Made by a program: the position numbers and the translations under genes
Part shown: piece after piece, positions 1-5,358 of the stretch
Layout of the letters: each line of letters begins with the position of its first letter
Numbering within the stretch: position 1 is the first letter of the stretch
Source: Cyanobacteria bacterium UBA9579
GTDB taxonomy: Bacteria > Cyanobacteriota > Vampirovibrionia > Gastranaerophilales > UBA9579
DNA: 5,358 bases
Direction of reading: 5' to 3'
Assembly: GCA_003499585.1 (NCBI GenBank)
Contig: DNSU01000134.1
Coordinates: forward strand, 1 to 5,358
Notes under the pieces: generated by a model
Told to the model about the DNA's origin: nothing
What the model saw: only the letters and a program-made list of their open reading frames with translations
Databases searched by the model: none

Positions 1-216
1 GATATTAATGGTTCACCAAAAGATGTTAAACTTGCTGCCAAAAAGCTTATTGATGATTTTAAAAAAGTGAGAAAGACAACCTGTTGCAAAGCATTAAGTG
101 CAAAGTATGATTTTAATTCACCGGAAAGACGTCAGAACTGTGTAAATATAGTCAGTGATGCAGCGGAAGTTCTTGAAAACATAGTGAAAGAGAATTCTAA
201 AGAACTAGCTTTCTAG
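1..216 (+). CDS. C_GCAxxG_C_C family protein, C-terminal part (partial)
   Basis: An open frame enters from the left edge in frame 1 and ends at TAG 214-216, leaving 71 visible residues. They include an adjacent Cys pair (C28, C29) and a third Cys at C47 followed by an alternating helix (NIVSDAAEVLENIV). A lone or paired Cys, then a segment like SPERR, then Cys and an 'AAE-L' helix is the usual C-terminal end of the C_GCAxxG_C_C family, small proteins thought to be redox-active or metal-binding through conserved cysteines. The defining GCAxxG part would lie upstream of the window, so the family call rests on the tail alone. The precise function of the family is not settled. There is no clear hairpin-plus-T terminator in the 125 bases downstream, so read-through into the next gene is possible, although the gap argues against tight coupling. 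Confidence 0.7.
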   Translation, partial: DINGSPKDVKLAAKKLIDDFKKVRKTTCCKALSAKYDFNSPERRQNCVNIVSDAAEVLENIVKENSKELAF

Positions 217-259
217 TATTCCAATAATAAACTTATAAAGGCAGAATAGCCGATTGGCC

Positions 260-294
260 GTACATTTTAAGCCTAAATTACTATATTGTATAGA
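260..294 (+). promoter_or_regulatory. Weak candidate promoter in the gap before the CNNM/CorC gene
   Basis: The 217-341 gap contains no credible ORF or RNA gene. The best sigma-70-like candidate is TATATT at 282-287 (one mismatch to TATAAT) with CGTACA at 259-264 as a poor -35 element, 17 bases apart. A second overlapping -10 candidate, TATAGA, lies at 289-294. AT-rich sequence gives such matches easily, so this is only a suggestion. Confidence 0.25.
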
Positions 295-341
295 AATTAT
301 TCTGGTTTAATCAAGGAGTGATTTAGGACAAATTATCGCTA

Positions 342-1652
342 ATGCCCGATTTTTTATTGGATATATTTTTTAGACTCTTTGTAATTGGCTTGCTACTATT
401 TGCCAATGCGTTTTTTGTTGTCTCTGAGTATGCGCTGGTCAATGTTAGAAAAACCAGAATCCAGCAATTGGTTAAAGAAAAAAACACTACAGCACAAATA
501 ATCTCTGAAGAGCTTGCTAATATTCCAAAATTCATTGCAGCAGTGCAGGTTGGGGTTACAGTTGCAAGTATTGGGCTTGGTTGGGTTGGACAGTTGACTT
601 TTGCAGAGTTGTTTTATCCTTTGCTCGCTTTTTTACCTCAAGTTGGACAGGTAGTTACAACCCATACTATTGCTGCTCTATTTGCCTTTATTATAATAAC
701 GACGTTGCAGATTATATTTAGTGAATTAATACCTAAGGCTATAGCGCTTCAATATCCTGAAACCACGTCTTTTATTATTGCAAGGCCAATGAAGTTGCTG
801 GCTATAATTTTCTCCCCGTTTATTTTATTTCTAAATAACACTGCAAACAGTATTTTAAAATTGTTGAATATTCCGCCTGCTAAAGGTGTTCATCTTGTTC
901 ATTCTACAGAAGAACTTGATATGCTTATAAATGCCAGTTATCAGGAAGGTGTTTTAAATGAAACAGAAAGGGATATGCTTCACAATGTTTTCAAGTTTTC
1001 AGACCTGATTGCAAGACAGATAATGGTTCCAAGGCCTGATGTTGTTTCTATTCCTTTAGATATTCACTTAAATGAGTTAATGAAATTCGTATATGAGCAT
1101 CAATTCACCAGATATCCTGTTTATGAAAATGATTTGGATAATGTTCTTGGAATTATCCATATAAAAGATGTAATTCCCTACATTGAAGCAAAAGAAGAAT
1201 TTGCACTATCAAAAATTATCAGAAAAGTTATGCTTGTTCCTGAAACACTGACAATAGACAAGCTCCTTCTGGACTTTAAAAGACGACACAGTCAGATGGC
1301 TGTTGTTATTGATGAATTTGGAGGAACTTCCGGTATTGTTACTCTGGAAGACGTTCTGGAAGAGATTTTTGGTGATGTTCAGGATGAATTCGATATTGAA
1401 GAAGCTGATGTAAAGGTTATGTCTGAAAATGAATATATTGTTAATGCAATGTTGAGAATTGATGAAGTAAATGAGATTTTTGATATAAATCTTGAAGAGG
1501 AGGAAATAGAAACTATTGGCGGCTTTATCTTAAAAGAACTAGGAAGAGTAGCAACTGTTGGAGATCAAGTCAGAGTTGATGATTATATTTTTATTGTAGA
1601 AAATGTAGAAGGTGCAAGAATAACCAAACTAAAAATTCAAAAAATCAAATAA
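342..1652 (+). CDS. CNNM/CorC-type transporter ('hemolysin family protein': DUF21 + CBS pair + CorC_HlyC)
   Basis: Complete 436-residue inner-membrane protein with the full family architecture. The N-terminal DUF21/CNNM membrane domain (about residues 5-180) has hydrophobic segments near 8-28, 64-85, 108-130 and 145-165, and the signatures FFVVSEYALVNVRKTR, QVGVTVASIGLGWVG and SELIPKAIALQ. A linker (STEELDMLINASYQEG) leads to a CBS pair: the first around 223-280 (MVPRPDVVSI, TRYPVYENDLDNVLGIIHIKD), the second around 292-345 (VVIDEFGGTSGIVTLEDVLEEIFGD). The CorC_HlyC domain follows at about 355-432, with TIGGFILKELGRV. Characterised relatives (bacterial CorC, MpfA; animal CNNM) export Mg2+, with the CBS pair binding ATP; the 'hemolysin' label is historical. 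Length is normal and no key motif is broken. ATG 342 starts exactly before the first membrane segment and no upstream ATG, GTG or TTG start is open in frame (stop at 324). However, the good AAGGAG at 313-318 is 23 bases away, unusually far. Cation specificity cannot be read from sequence. Confidence 0.95.
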   Translation: MPDFLLDIFFRLFVIGLLLFANAFFVVSEYALVNVRKTRIQQLVKEKNTTAQIISEELANIPKFIAAVQVGVTVASIGLGWVGQLTFAELFYPLLAFLPQVGQVVTTHTIAALFAFIIITTLQIIFSELIPKAIALQYPETTSFIIARPMKLLAIIFSPFILFLNNTANSILKLLNIPPAKGVHLVHSTEELDMLINASYQEGVLNETERDMLHNVFKFSDLIARQIMVPRPDVVSIPLDIHLNELMKFVYEHQFTRYPVYENDLDNVLGIIHIKDVIPYIEAKEEFALSKIIRKVMLVPETLTIDKLLLDFKRRHSQMAVVIDEFGGTSGIVTLEDVLEEIFGDVQDEFDIEEADVKVMSENEYIVNAMLRIDEVNEIFDINLEEEEIETIGGFILKELGRVATVGDQVRVDDYIFIVENVEGARITKLKIQKIK

Positions 1653-1671
1653 CTATTCTACTTATTTGAAA

Positions 1672-1701
1672 AAGCGATTTGTAAAAATTGCTTAATTTTT
1701 T
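1672..1701 (+). terminator. Probable intrinsic terminator after the CNNM/CorC gene
   Basis: AAGCGATTT (1672-1680) pairs with AAATTGCTT (1685-1693) over 9 bp with one G-T wobble and a GTAA loop. It is followed by AA and six T (1696-1701) and preceded by an A-run. It starts 20 bases after the stop codon. The stem has only three G-C/C-G-type strong pairs, so efficiency may be modest. Confidence 0.55.
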
Positions 1702-1716
1702 ATGTGTATTTATCAA

Positions 1717-1745
1717 TTGTTTTTTTTAGCTAACTTTAAACTAAT
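1717..1745 (+). promoter_or_regulatory. Weak candidate promoter before the putative metallopeptidase gene
   Basis: Because a likely terminator sits at 1672-1701, the next gene should have its own promoter in 1702-1763. The best arrangement seen is TTGTTT (1717-1722) as -35, a 17-base spacer and ACTAAT (1740-1745) as -10. The second matches TATAAT at only four positions. Transcription would start near 1752, leaving a leader of roughly 28 bases before TTG 1780. Confidence 0.22.
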
Positions 1746-1763
1746 AGATTGACAGAAAAGTTT

Positions 1764-1770
1764 GGAAGGG
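1764..1770 (+). promoter_or_regulatory. Ribosome binding site that fixes a TTG start at 1780
   Basis: GGAAGGG at 1764-1770 is followed by nine bases (AACATAAAT) and then an in-frame TTG at 1780-1782. The other in-frame TTG, at 1762, overlaps this site and has only ACAGAAAAG in front of it. No in-frame ATG lies near, so TTG 1780 is preferred. Confidence 0.65.
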
Positions 1771-1779
1771 AACATAAAT

Positions 1780-3396
1780 TTGATTAATGTTGGTAATGTT
1801 AGTAATAAACAAGTAAGTTTTATTAAAAATAATGATATTTCTATTTCACGTGACCCTCAGAATTTTAAGAATATAAAAGTTCTTCAGGATAGATTAAATC
1901 AGATAGTCAAAGAAATTGGAGGAATTGAGAAAGCTTCCAGTATCCCTGAAAGCGTTTTACGTTCTCAATTTAAAATTGAGAAACTCCGTAAGGAAACCAT
2001 AGAAGCCTGGAGCAACCAGCCTACTGCTTTAAAAGCTAAATTAGAGAGATTAGATCAATTAAATCAAGAATTAACAATGATAAATCAACTACTCAAACAG
2101 GTCTCAGCTGATATTAAGAAAGAACCATCAGGATTAATTATTCCTGATAAAGAAAAACTAATCACTGATTCTTTAGAAATTATAAGTATTTATAATTCTT
2201 TGCCTAATGATAAACAAAAAAGTCAAAATATCATTAAAAATAAAACCCTTGCTCCTGCAAAAACTCTTTCTATAAAAGAGATAAAAGCACCTATACAAGA
2301 AATAAATAAAGATAATTGGAACTATAGTAAATTAAACGCTGAAGACAGTAATGTTTATGCAAAACTTAAAGATTTTCTTCTTATTGGAGAGGTTAAAGAT
2401 GTCTTAAAAGAACAAACTCAGGCTATAGATACTAAACTAGCAGAGTTAAAAGAGAAAAAAGGCAAGTTTATTCCTGAAGTTGGAGTGAAACTATATAGTC
2501 CAAATGATACAGGTAGAATCTTGGCCCTAGAAACAGCTAAATTGCGTCGTAGTAATTTAAGTAGCACAATTATTTCTCCCGGTGATGAAAATTTAGTTTC
2601 TCCTGATATACTGGCACAACCTTCGCCTGCCGGTACATTGTTTTTCAAGATTGATAAACGATTCATTCCTTCTAAAGTTGAAATGCAAGAAATATTGAGG
2701 CTGAATAAACCTTATAAACCTGTTTTAAATAAACTATTTCCTGAAGGGCTCAATGTGTATATGGTCCCGGGATATACAAATGATAAATATGGTGACATTG
2801 AAGGAGGATTAAGTATCCCCGGACACCCTGAGTCAGGAATATGGCTAAACTCCTATAATATTCAGGATCGTTATTCATATACATCTGCATTAGAAAACAA
2901 TCTTGCAAATATAAGAGAAGTTAAAGGTTTTCATCCTAGTGTGTTACAAGGTAATGCAGACAGAGCCAGAGCTTTAGCTCATGAAATAGGGCATGCCATT
3001 ACTTATAAAACACTGAATGATGAAGCTGAATTAAATAAAGATAATAAAAACGATACTATTGTTATGCTTTCCTCTGCGGAAATAGATCTTATATCAGGAT
3101 GGAAAGGGCTTAGGCTTGGCACAAAGCTTAATAATATTGATAAGAGTGATACCAGATTTTTAAGTAAGGCTGATAAACAAAATTTATATTTATTTGCTGA
3201 TTATGAAATGCTTGCAGAAGATATACGTATGGCATTAACAGAGAAAGATATTCCTGCTTCTTCTGCAATGAGCGGAATATATGACCAGACAAAAGAAGGT
3301 GAAGCTAAAAAAGCAAAAGTTACTGATTATCTCAGAAAGTGTCTGCTGGAAAATAAAACCCCTGTAGAAGCTATTGCAGATAAGATTAAAAATTAA
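1780..3396 (+). CDS. Unrecognised protein with C-terminal HEIGH zinc-metallopeptidase-like domain
   Basis: The protein is 538 residues from the preferred TTG at 1780 (544 if TTG 1762 is used). There is no signal peptide or membrane segment. The N-terminal half is Lys/Glu/Gln-rich and helical, with likely coiled coils around residues 75-115 and 200-228. The C-terminal part (about 285-535) begins with a Gly/Pro-rich segment (YMVPGYTNDKYGDIEGG, SIPGHPESGIWLN) that looks like a strand-rich lead-in. It is followed by RARALAHEIGHAI, whose HEIGH (401-405) fits the zinc-binding HExxH motif: H401 and H405 as ligands, E402 as general base. About 70 residues later comes YEMLAED (475-481). Anthrax lethal factor has E-F-F-A-E after its HEFGH, with the first Glu as third zinc ligand; by analogy E476 would be that ligand here. 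The family is not one I can name and the substrate is unknown. A phage/secreted effector-like or a house-keeping peptidase are both open. It ends 7 bases before a strong terminator, so it is the last gene of its transcript and probably monocistronic. Zinc binding and activity are inferred from motif only. Confidence 0.8.
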   Translation: MINVGNVSNKQVSFIKNNDISISRDPQNFKNIKVLQDRLNQIVKEIGGIEKASSIPESVLRSQFKIEKLRKETIEAWSNQPTALKAKLERLDQLNQELTMINQLLKQVSADIKKEPSGLIIPDKEKLITDSLEIISIYNSLPNDKQKSQNIIKNKTLAPAKTLSIKEIKAPIQEINKDNWNYSKLNAEDSNVYAKLKDFLLIGEVKDVLKEQTQAIDTKLAELKEKKGKFIPEVGVKLYSPNDTGRILALETAKLRRSNLSSTIISPGDENLVSPDILAQPSPAGTLFFKIDKRFIPSKVEMQEILRLNKPYKPVLNKLFPEGLNVYMVPGYTNDKYGDIEGGLSIPGHPESGIWLNSYNIQDRYSYTSALENNLANIREVKGFHPSVLQGNADRARALAHEIGHAITYKTLNDEAELNKDNKNDTIVMLSSAEIDLISGWKGLRLGTKLNNIDKSDTRFLSKADKQNLYLFADYEMLAEDIRMALTEKDIPASSAMSGIYDQTKEGEAKKAKVTDYLRKCLLENKTPVEAIADKIKN

Positions 3397-3402
3397 TCAA
3401 AC

Positions 3403-3427
3403 AAAAGAGCCCTTGGGGGCTCTTTTT
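3403..3427. terminator. Strong bidirectional intrinsic terminator between convergent genes
   Basis: AAAAGAGCCC (3403-3412) and GGGCTCTTTT (3417-3426) form a perfect 10-bp stem with a TTGG loop. On the + strand it runs into TTTTT; on the - strand the stem ends in TTTTGTTTG. It begins 7 bases after the + strand stop at 3396 and lies 20 bases beyond the - strand stop at 3447, so one hairpin can close both genes. Confidence 0.9.
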
Positions 3428-3437
3428 AATATGTTGC

Positions 3438-3464
3438 AAAAGGTCTTTATTGCAGAGGCCTTTT
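3438..3464 (-). terminator. Possible second hairpin overlapping the 3' end of the acidic-protein gene
   Basis: AAAAGGTCT (3438-3446) and AGGCCTTTT (3456-3464) pair over 9 bp with one G-T wobble around a 9-base loop that contains the stop codon (3447-3449). Read on the - strand, the stem ends in TTTTGC, a short T-run, so it could be a weak first terminator or an mRNA 3'-end-stabilising stem before the stronger hairpin at 3403-3427. Confidence 0.4.
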
Positions 3465-4352
3465 AGGATTCTTATCAGATGTGACGAACAATCCTATTAA
3501 ATCTTCAAGTTCTTCAGATTGCTTTTTATAGCTTTGAACTTCTTTTTCAAGTGAGCGAATATTATTTCTATATTCTTCAATTGTATTAATATCATCTCTG
3601 ATAGATTGTGCTAATTCGTCTTGAAGCTGTTGGGCCTCTGTAAGAACTTTAGTCGTGGAAATTCCCATAGCTTCCATTGTTTGTCTAATTATTTGAGCAC
3701 CGGTTTGTCTGGTGACTCCTGATGGGAGTCTGGAAATTAAACGCATTAAGATTTCTATATTTGTACCAGAATTCAATTCCTGCGCCTTTTGTCCGGGCAA
3801 TTCAAAATCATCTTCTATATATGATCTGTTAATTCTGGATCTTTGAGGTTCCTCTTTTCTGATAGGTGGTCTGGAAGGAGCTTTATAAATTGGCTTAGGT
3901 GCTGGTTCTTCATATAATATTGGTTCTTCTTCAAAAACAGGCTCTTCTATATCTTCCAGGCTAAATTCATTATCAGTATAAAGTCCGTATTGCTCTTCAG
4001 GCTCCTGTATACTTGTTTCTTCGTTGTATTGATAACTATATTCATTATCTAATTGGGAATCCAGGCTTTCTGCCGTTGTATCTTCTTCATCTGAATTTAG
4101 AGAAAAGTCATCTAATTCATAGCCTGATGATGTATTTTCTTCATATAATTCAGTATGATCTTCACTTTTCCAGAGTATGTCGTCAGGTCCTGCTGAATTT
4201 TCTATACTGTTAAAATCTTGTACAGGATTATTGTATTCTTCATTAAATGATGATTGTTCTTGCATTTGAGGAGCTTCAGACTGCTTTTTTAAAGCTTCAA
4301 TGATTTTTCTTCCAACTCCGTCAGGGACTTTTGATGATTTTTTAATATCCAC
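3447..4352 (-). CDS. Unrecognised acidic protein: conserved-looking ends, disordered linker, C-terminal coiled coil
   Basis: 301 residues, starting at GTG 4352-4350 behind a good AAGGAG. Four parts can be seen. (1) A short basic N-terminal segment, residues 1-22, with KVPDGVGRKIIEAL. (2) A long acidic, Ser/Glu/Asp/Tyr/Asn-rich stretch, about 30-152, almost certainly disordered. (3) A Pro/Arg/Lys-rich patch, about 150-176 (PAPKPIYKAPSRPPIRK). (4) A compact helical part from 196 (NIEILMRLISRLPSGVTRQ, GAQIIRQTMEAMGIS) running into a coiled coil at about 232-288 (EEYRNNIRSLEKEVQSYKK) and a basic tail. No signal peptide, membrane segment or catalytic motif is visible. The layout of two ordered ends tethered by an acidic linker is typical of scaffold or adaptor proteins, such as those of cell division or polarity, but nothing assigns that role. 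It lies 139 bases downstream of hisD on the same strand, with its own likely promoter. Confidence 0.85.
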   Translation of the reverse strand: MDIKKSSKVPDGVGRKIIEALKKQSEAPQMQEQSSFNEEYNNPVQDFNSIENSAGPDDILWKSEDHTELYEENTSSGYELDDFSLNSDEEDTTAESLDSQLDNEYSYQYNEETSIQEPEEQYGLYTDNEFSLEDIEEPVFEEEPILYEEPAPKPIYKAPSRPPIRKEEPQRSRINRSYIEDDFELPGQKAQELNSGTNIEILMRLISRLPSGVTRQTGAQIIRQTMEAMGISTTKVLTEAQQLQDELAQSIRDDINTIEEYRNNIRSLEKEVQSYKKQSEELEDLIGLFVTSDKNPKRPLQ

Positions 4353-4361
4353 TTTTTCCCT

Positions 4362-4367
4362 CTCCTT
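4362..4367 (-). promoter_or_regulatory. Ribosome binding site for the GTG start at 4352
   Basis: On the - strand AAGGAG (complement of CTCCTT 4362-4367) is followed by nine bases, AGGGAAAAA, then GTG. The good spacing and the absence of an upstream in-frame ATG support GTG as the real start. Confidence 0.75.
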
Positions 4368-4447
4368 TTAGGTTCATTTTATCATATTGATACAAATTTA
4401 AAAAACTTGGAGATTATGTAAATAGATTTTTTCTGGATTTATACTGT

Positions 4448-4475
4448 ATTATAACTTATTTGATTTTTATGTAAC
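4448..4475 (-). promoter_or_regulatory. Candidate sigma-70-type promoter for the acidic-protein gene
   Basis: On the - strand a perfect TATAAT (complement of 4448-4453) sits 16 bases downstream of GTTACA (complement of 4470-4475), which matches TTGACA at four of six positions. Transcription would begin near 4441, giving a leader of about 90 bases before GTG 4352. It lies entirely in the gap after hisD, consistent with separate transcription of the downstream gene. No terminator hairpin for hisD was found in this gap, so some read-through from hisD is likely. Confidence 0.5.
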
Positions 4476-4491
4476 GGGGCATTTAATGTAT

Positions 4492-5358
4492 TTAATTTTG
4501 CGATCTTAAGTCTGACGACAGTTTATGGGCATATAATCCTTCAAGTTGAGCTATTTTTGATGCAACTTCACACAATTTGGATTGAGCTGCCTGTTTTGAT
4601 ATTTGTTGGAAGGATTGAATTTTTACGAAATCAAATACGCTTAATCCTCCTGTGTATCTGGCTATACCATTTGTTGGAAGAATATGATTTGTGCCACTGC
4701 AATAGTCACCGAAAACTTCAGCTGAATAATTGCCTATAAACAAGGATCCATAATTTTTAAACTCATTAATATAGTTATCAGATTTGTCAAAGCATATTTC
4801 CAGATGTTCAGGAGCTTTCTTGTTTGCTATTTCTATAGCCTGGGCTAAATTAGCCACTAAAATGATAAGCCCTTTTTGAATTGACAAAGAAGCAATATCT
4901 GATGTTTCAAGCTTAGTTAAGAATTCATTAACTTTGTTAAGAACTTTTTCGGCTAATTCTCTTGAGGTAGTTATTAAATATGCCTCAGCTTCTTTATCAT
5001 GCTCAGCTTGGGCTAGTAGATCAGCCGCAATGAAATCAGGATTTGCTGTTTCATCTGCTATAATCATTACTTCACTTGGTCCTGCGAGAAAATCTATTCC
5101 ACAAATTCCATATACTTCTTTTTTGGCAGCTGTTACAAATTTGTTACCGGGTCCTGTAATTTTGTCTACTTGAGGAATTGTCTCTGTTCCATATGCCATA
5201 GCAGCTATTGCTTGAACACCGCCTATTCGGAATATTTTATCTACACCTGCCAGTTTACAGGCAGCTATAGTTATTGGTTGTATTTTAGGACTGCATACAA
5301 TAATTTCTTTTACTCCGGCAACTTTAGCAGGAATTATCGACATTAAAGCAGATGATGG
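4492..5358 (-). CDS. hisD: Histidinol dehydrogenase, C-terminal two thirds (partial at right edge)
   Basis: Catalyses the last two steps of histidine synthesis in the cytoplasm, oxidising L-histidinol through L-histidinal to L-histidine with two NAD+. The frame stays open to base 5358 upstream of ATG 5343 (reading PSSALMSIIPAKVAGV, a family-typical segment), so that ATG is internal and the gene continues beyond the window. 288 residues are visible; about 140 N-terminal ones are missing compared with the roughly 430 usual for HisD. Signatures in order: GPGNKFV and DFLAGPSEVMIIAD, then LAQAEHD, KAPEHLEI, GDYCSGTNHILPT, and AHK near the end. By alignment with E. coli HisD these give zinc ligands Q259, H262, D360 and H419, catalytic E326-H327 and substrate-contacting H367, all present, so the enzyme should be active. 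Stop TAA at 4494-4492. No other his gene is in view; the promoter lies off the window. Confidence 0.97.
   Translation of the reverse strand, partial: PSSALMSIIPAKVAGVKEIIVCSPKIQPITIAACKLAGVDKIFRIGGVQAIAAMAYGTETIPQVDKITGPGNKFVTAAKKEVYGICGIDFLAGPSEVMIIADETANPDFIAADLLAQAEHDKEAEAYLITTSRELAEKVLNKVNEFLTKLETSDIASLSIQKGLIILVANLAQAIEIANKKAPEHLEICFDKSDNYINEFKNYGSLFIGNYSAEVFGDYCSGTNHILPTNGIARYTGGLSVFDFVKIQSFQQISKQAAQSKLCEVASKIAQLEGLYAHKLSSDLRSQN

Noticed and set aside
240..262. GC-richer patch with GGC/GCC/GGCC words in the gap after the first gene as a terminator or regulatory hairpin.
   Set aside because: The best stems are only 3-4 bp and no T-run follows.
342..1652. A true hemolysin (toxin) function for the CNNM/CorC protein.
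   Set aside because: The DUF21-CBS-CorC_HlyC architecture is that of cation transporters; 'hemolysin' is a historical label in this family.
1749..1777. A perfect TTGACA at 1749-1754 as a -35 element for the metallopeptidase-like gene.
   Set aside because: The matching -10 position (about 1772-1777, ACATAA) is poor, and transcription would begin inside the coding region, after the ribosome binding site at 1764-1770.
2418..2666. Reverse-strand ORF of 82 codons inside the metallopeptidase-like gene, and similar ORFs at 323-535, 4013-4213, 4557-4739 and 4934-5173.
   Set aside because: All lie opposite well-supported genes, have no ribosome binding site worth noting and show no recognisable domain; they are shadows of the real coding strand.
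1780..4352. A toxin-antitoxin or defence pair formed by the metallopeptidase-like protein and the acidic protein.
   Set aside because: The genes are convergent, separated by a strong terminator and separately promoted; nothing in sequence links them.
4381..4409. A second - strand promoter with TATGAT (complement of 4381-4386) closer to the GTG start.
   Set aside because: No acceptable -35 element at 16-18 bases; the upstream TATAAT arrangement is better.
5341..5343. ATG 5343 as the start of a complete short HisD-like gene.
   Set aside because: The frame stays open to the window edge with family-typical residues (PSSAL) in front of the Met, and this Met aligns to the middle of HisD, so it is internal.

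Overview
This AT-rich window of 5,358 bases is bacterial and densely coded. It holds five protein genes, two of them cut by the window edges. No tRNA, rRNA, insertion sequence, CRISPR array or phage gene was recognised. Two genes start with non-ATG codons (TTG and GTG), each behind a purine-rich Shine-Dalgarno sequence. The window carries no phylogenetic marker strong enough to name the organism. The style of the two unrecognised proteins (an early 'VSF' segment in one, a 'PDGVGRK' segment plus coiled coil in the other) recalls the non-photosynthetic Cyanobacteria relatives (Melainabacteria / Gastranaerophilales). That is a recollection-based inference, not proof.

Layout on the + strand: bases 1-216 are the 3' end of a Cys-rich protein of the C_GCAxxG_C_C type. 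After a 125-base gap comes a complete CNNM/CorC-type 'hemolysin family' membrane protein (342-1652), probably a divalent-cation (Mg2+) transporter, closed by a likely intrinsic terminator (1672-1701). Next is an unrecognised protein of about 538 residues (1780-3396) with a coiled-coil-rich N-terminal half and a C-terminal HEIGH zinc-metallopeptidase signature. A strong, probably bidirectional terminator (3403-3427) follows it.

On the - strand, converging on that terminator, are the 3' two thirds of hisD (histidinol dehydrogenase, 4492-5358, N-terminus beyond the right edge). Downstream of it is an unrecognised acidic protein of 301 residues (3447-4352), with its own plausible promoter and a GTG start.

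The genes do not form an obvious joint pathway: a metal transporter, a putative metallopeptidase, a histidine-biosynthesis enzyme and a possible structural/coiled-coil protein look like separate units. The most interesting items are the putative metallopeptidase, whose downstream E-x-x-A-E element resembles the anthrax-lethal-factor type of zinc site, and the acidic 301-residue protein, which carries a similar short motif at its N-terminus and again before its coiled coil.
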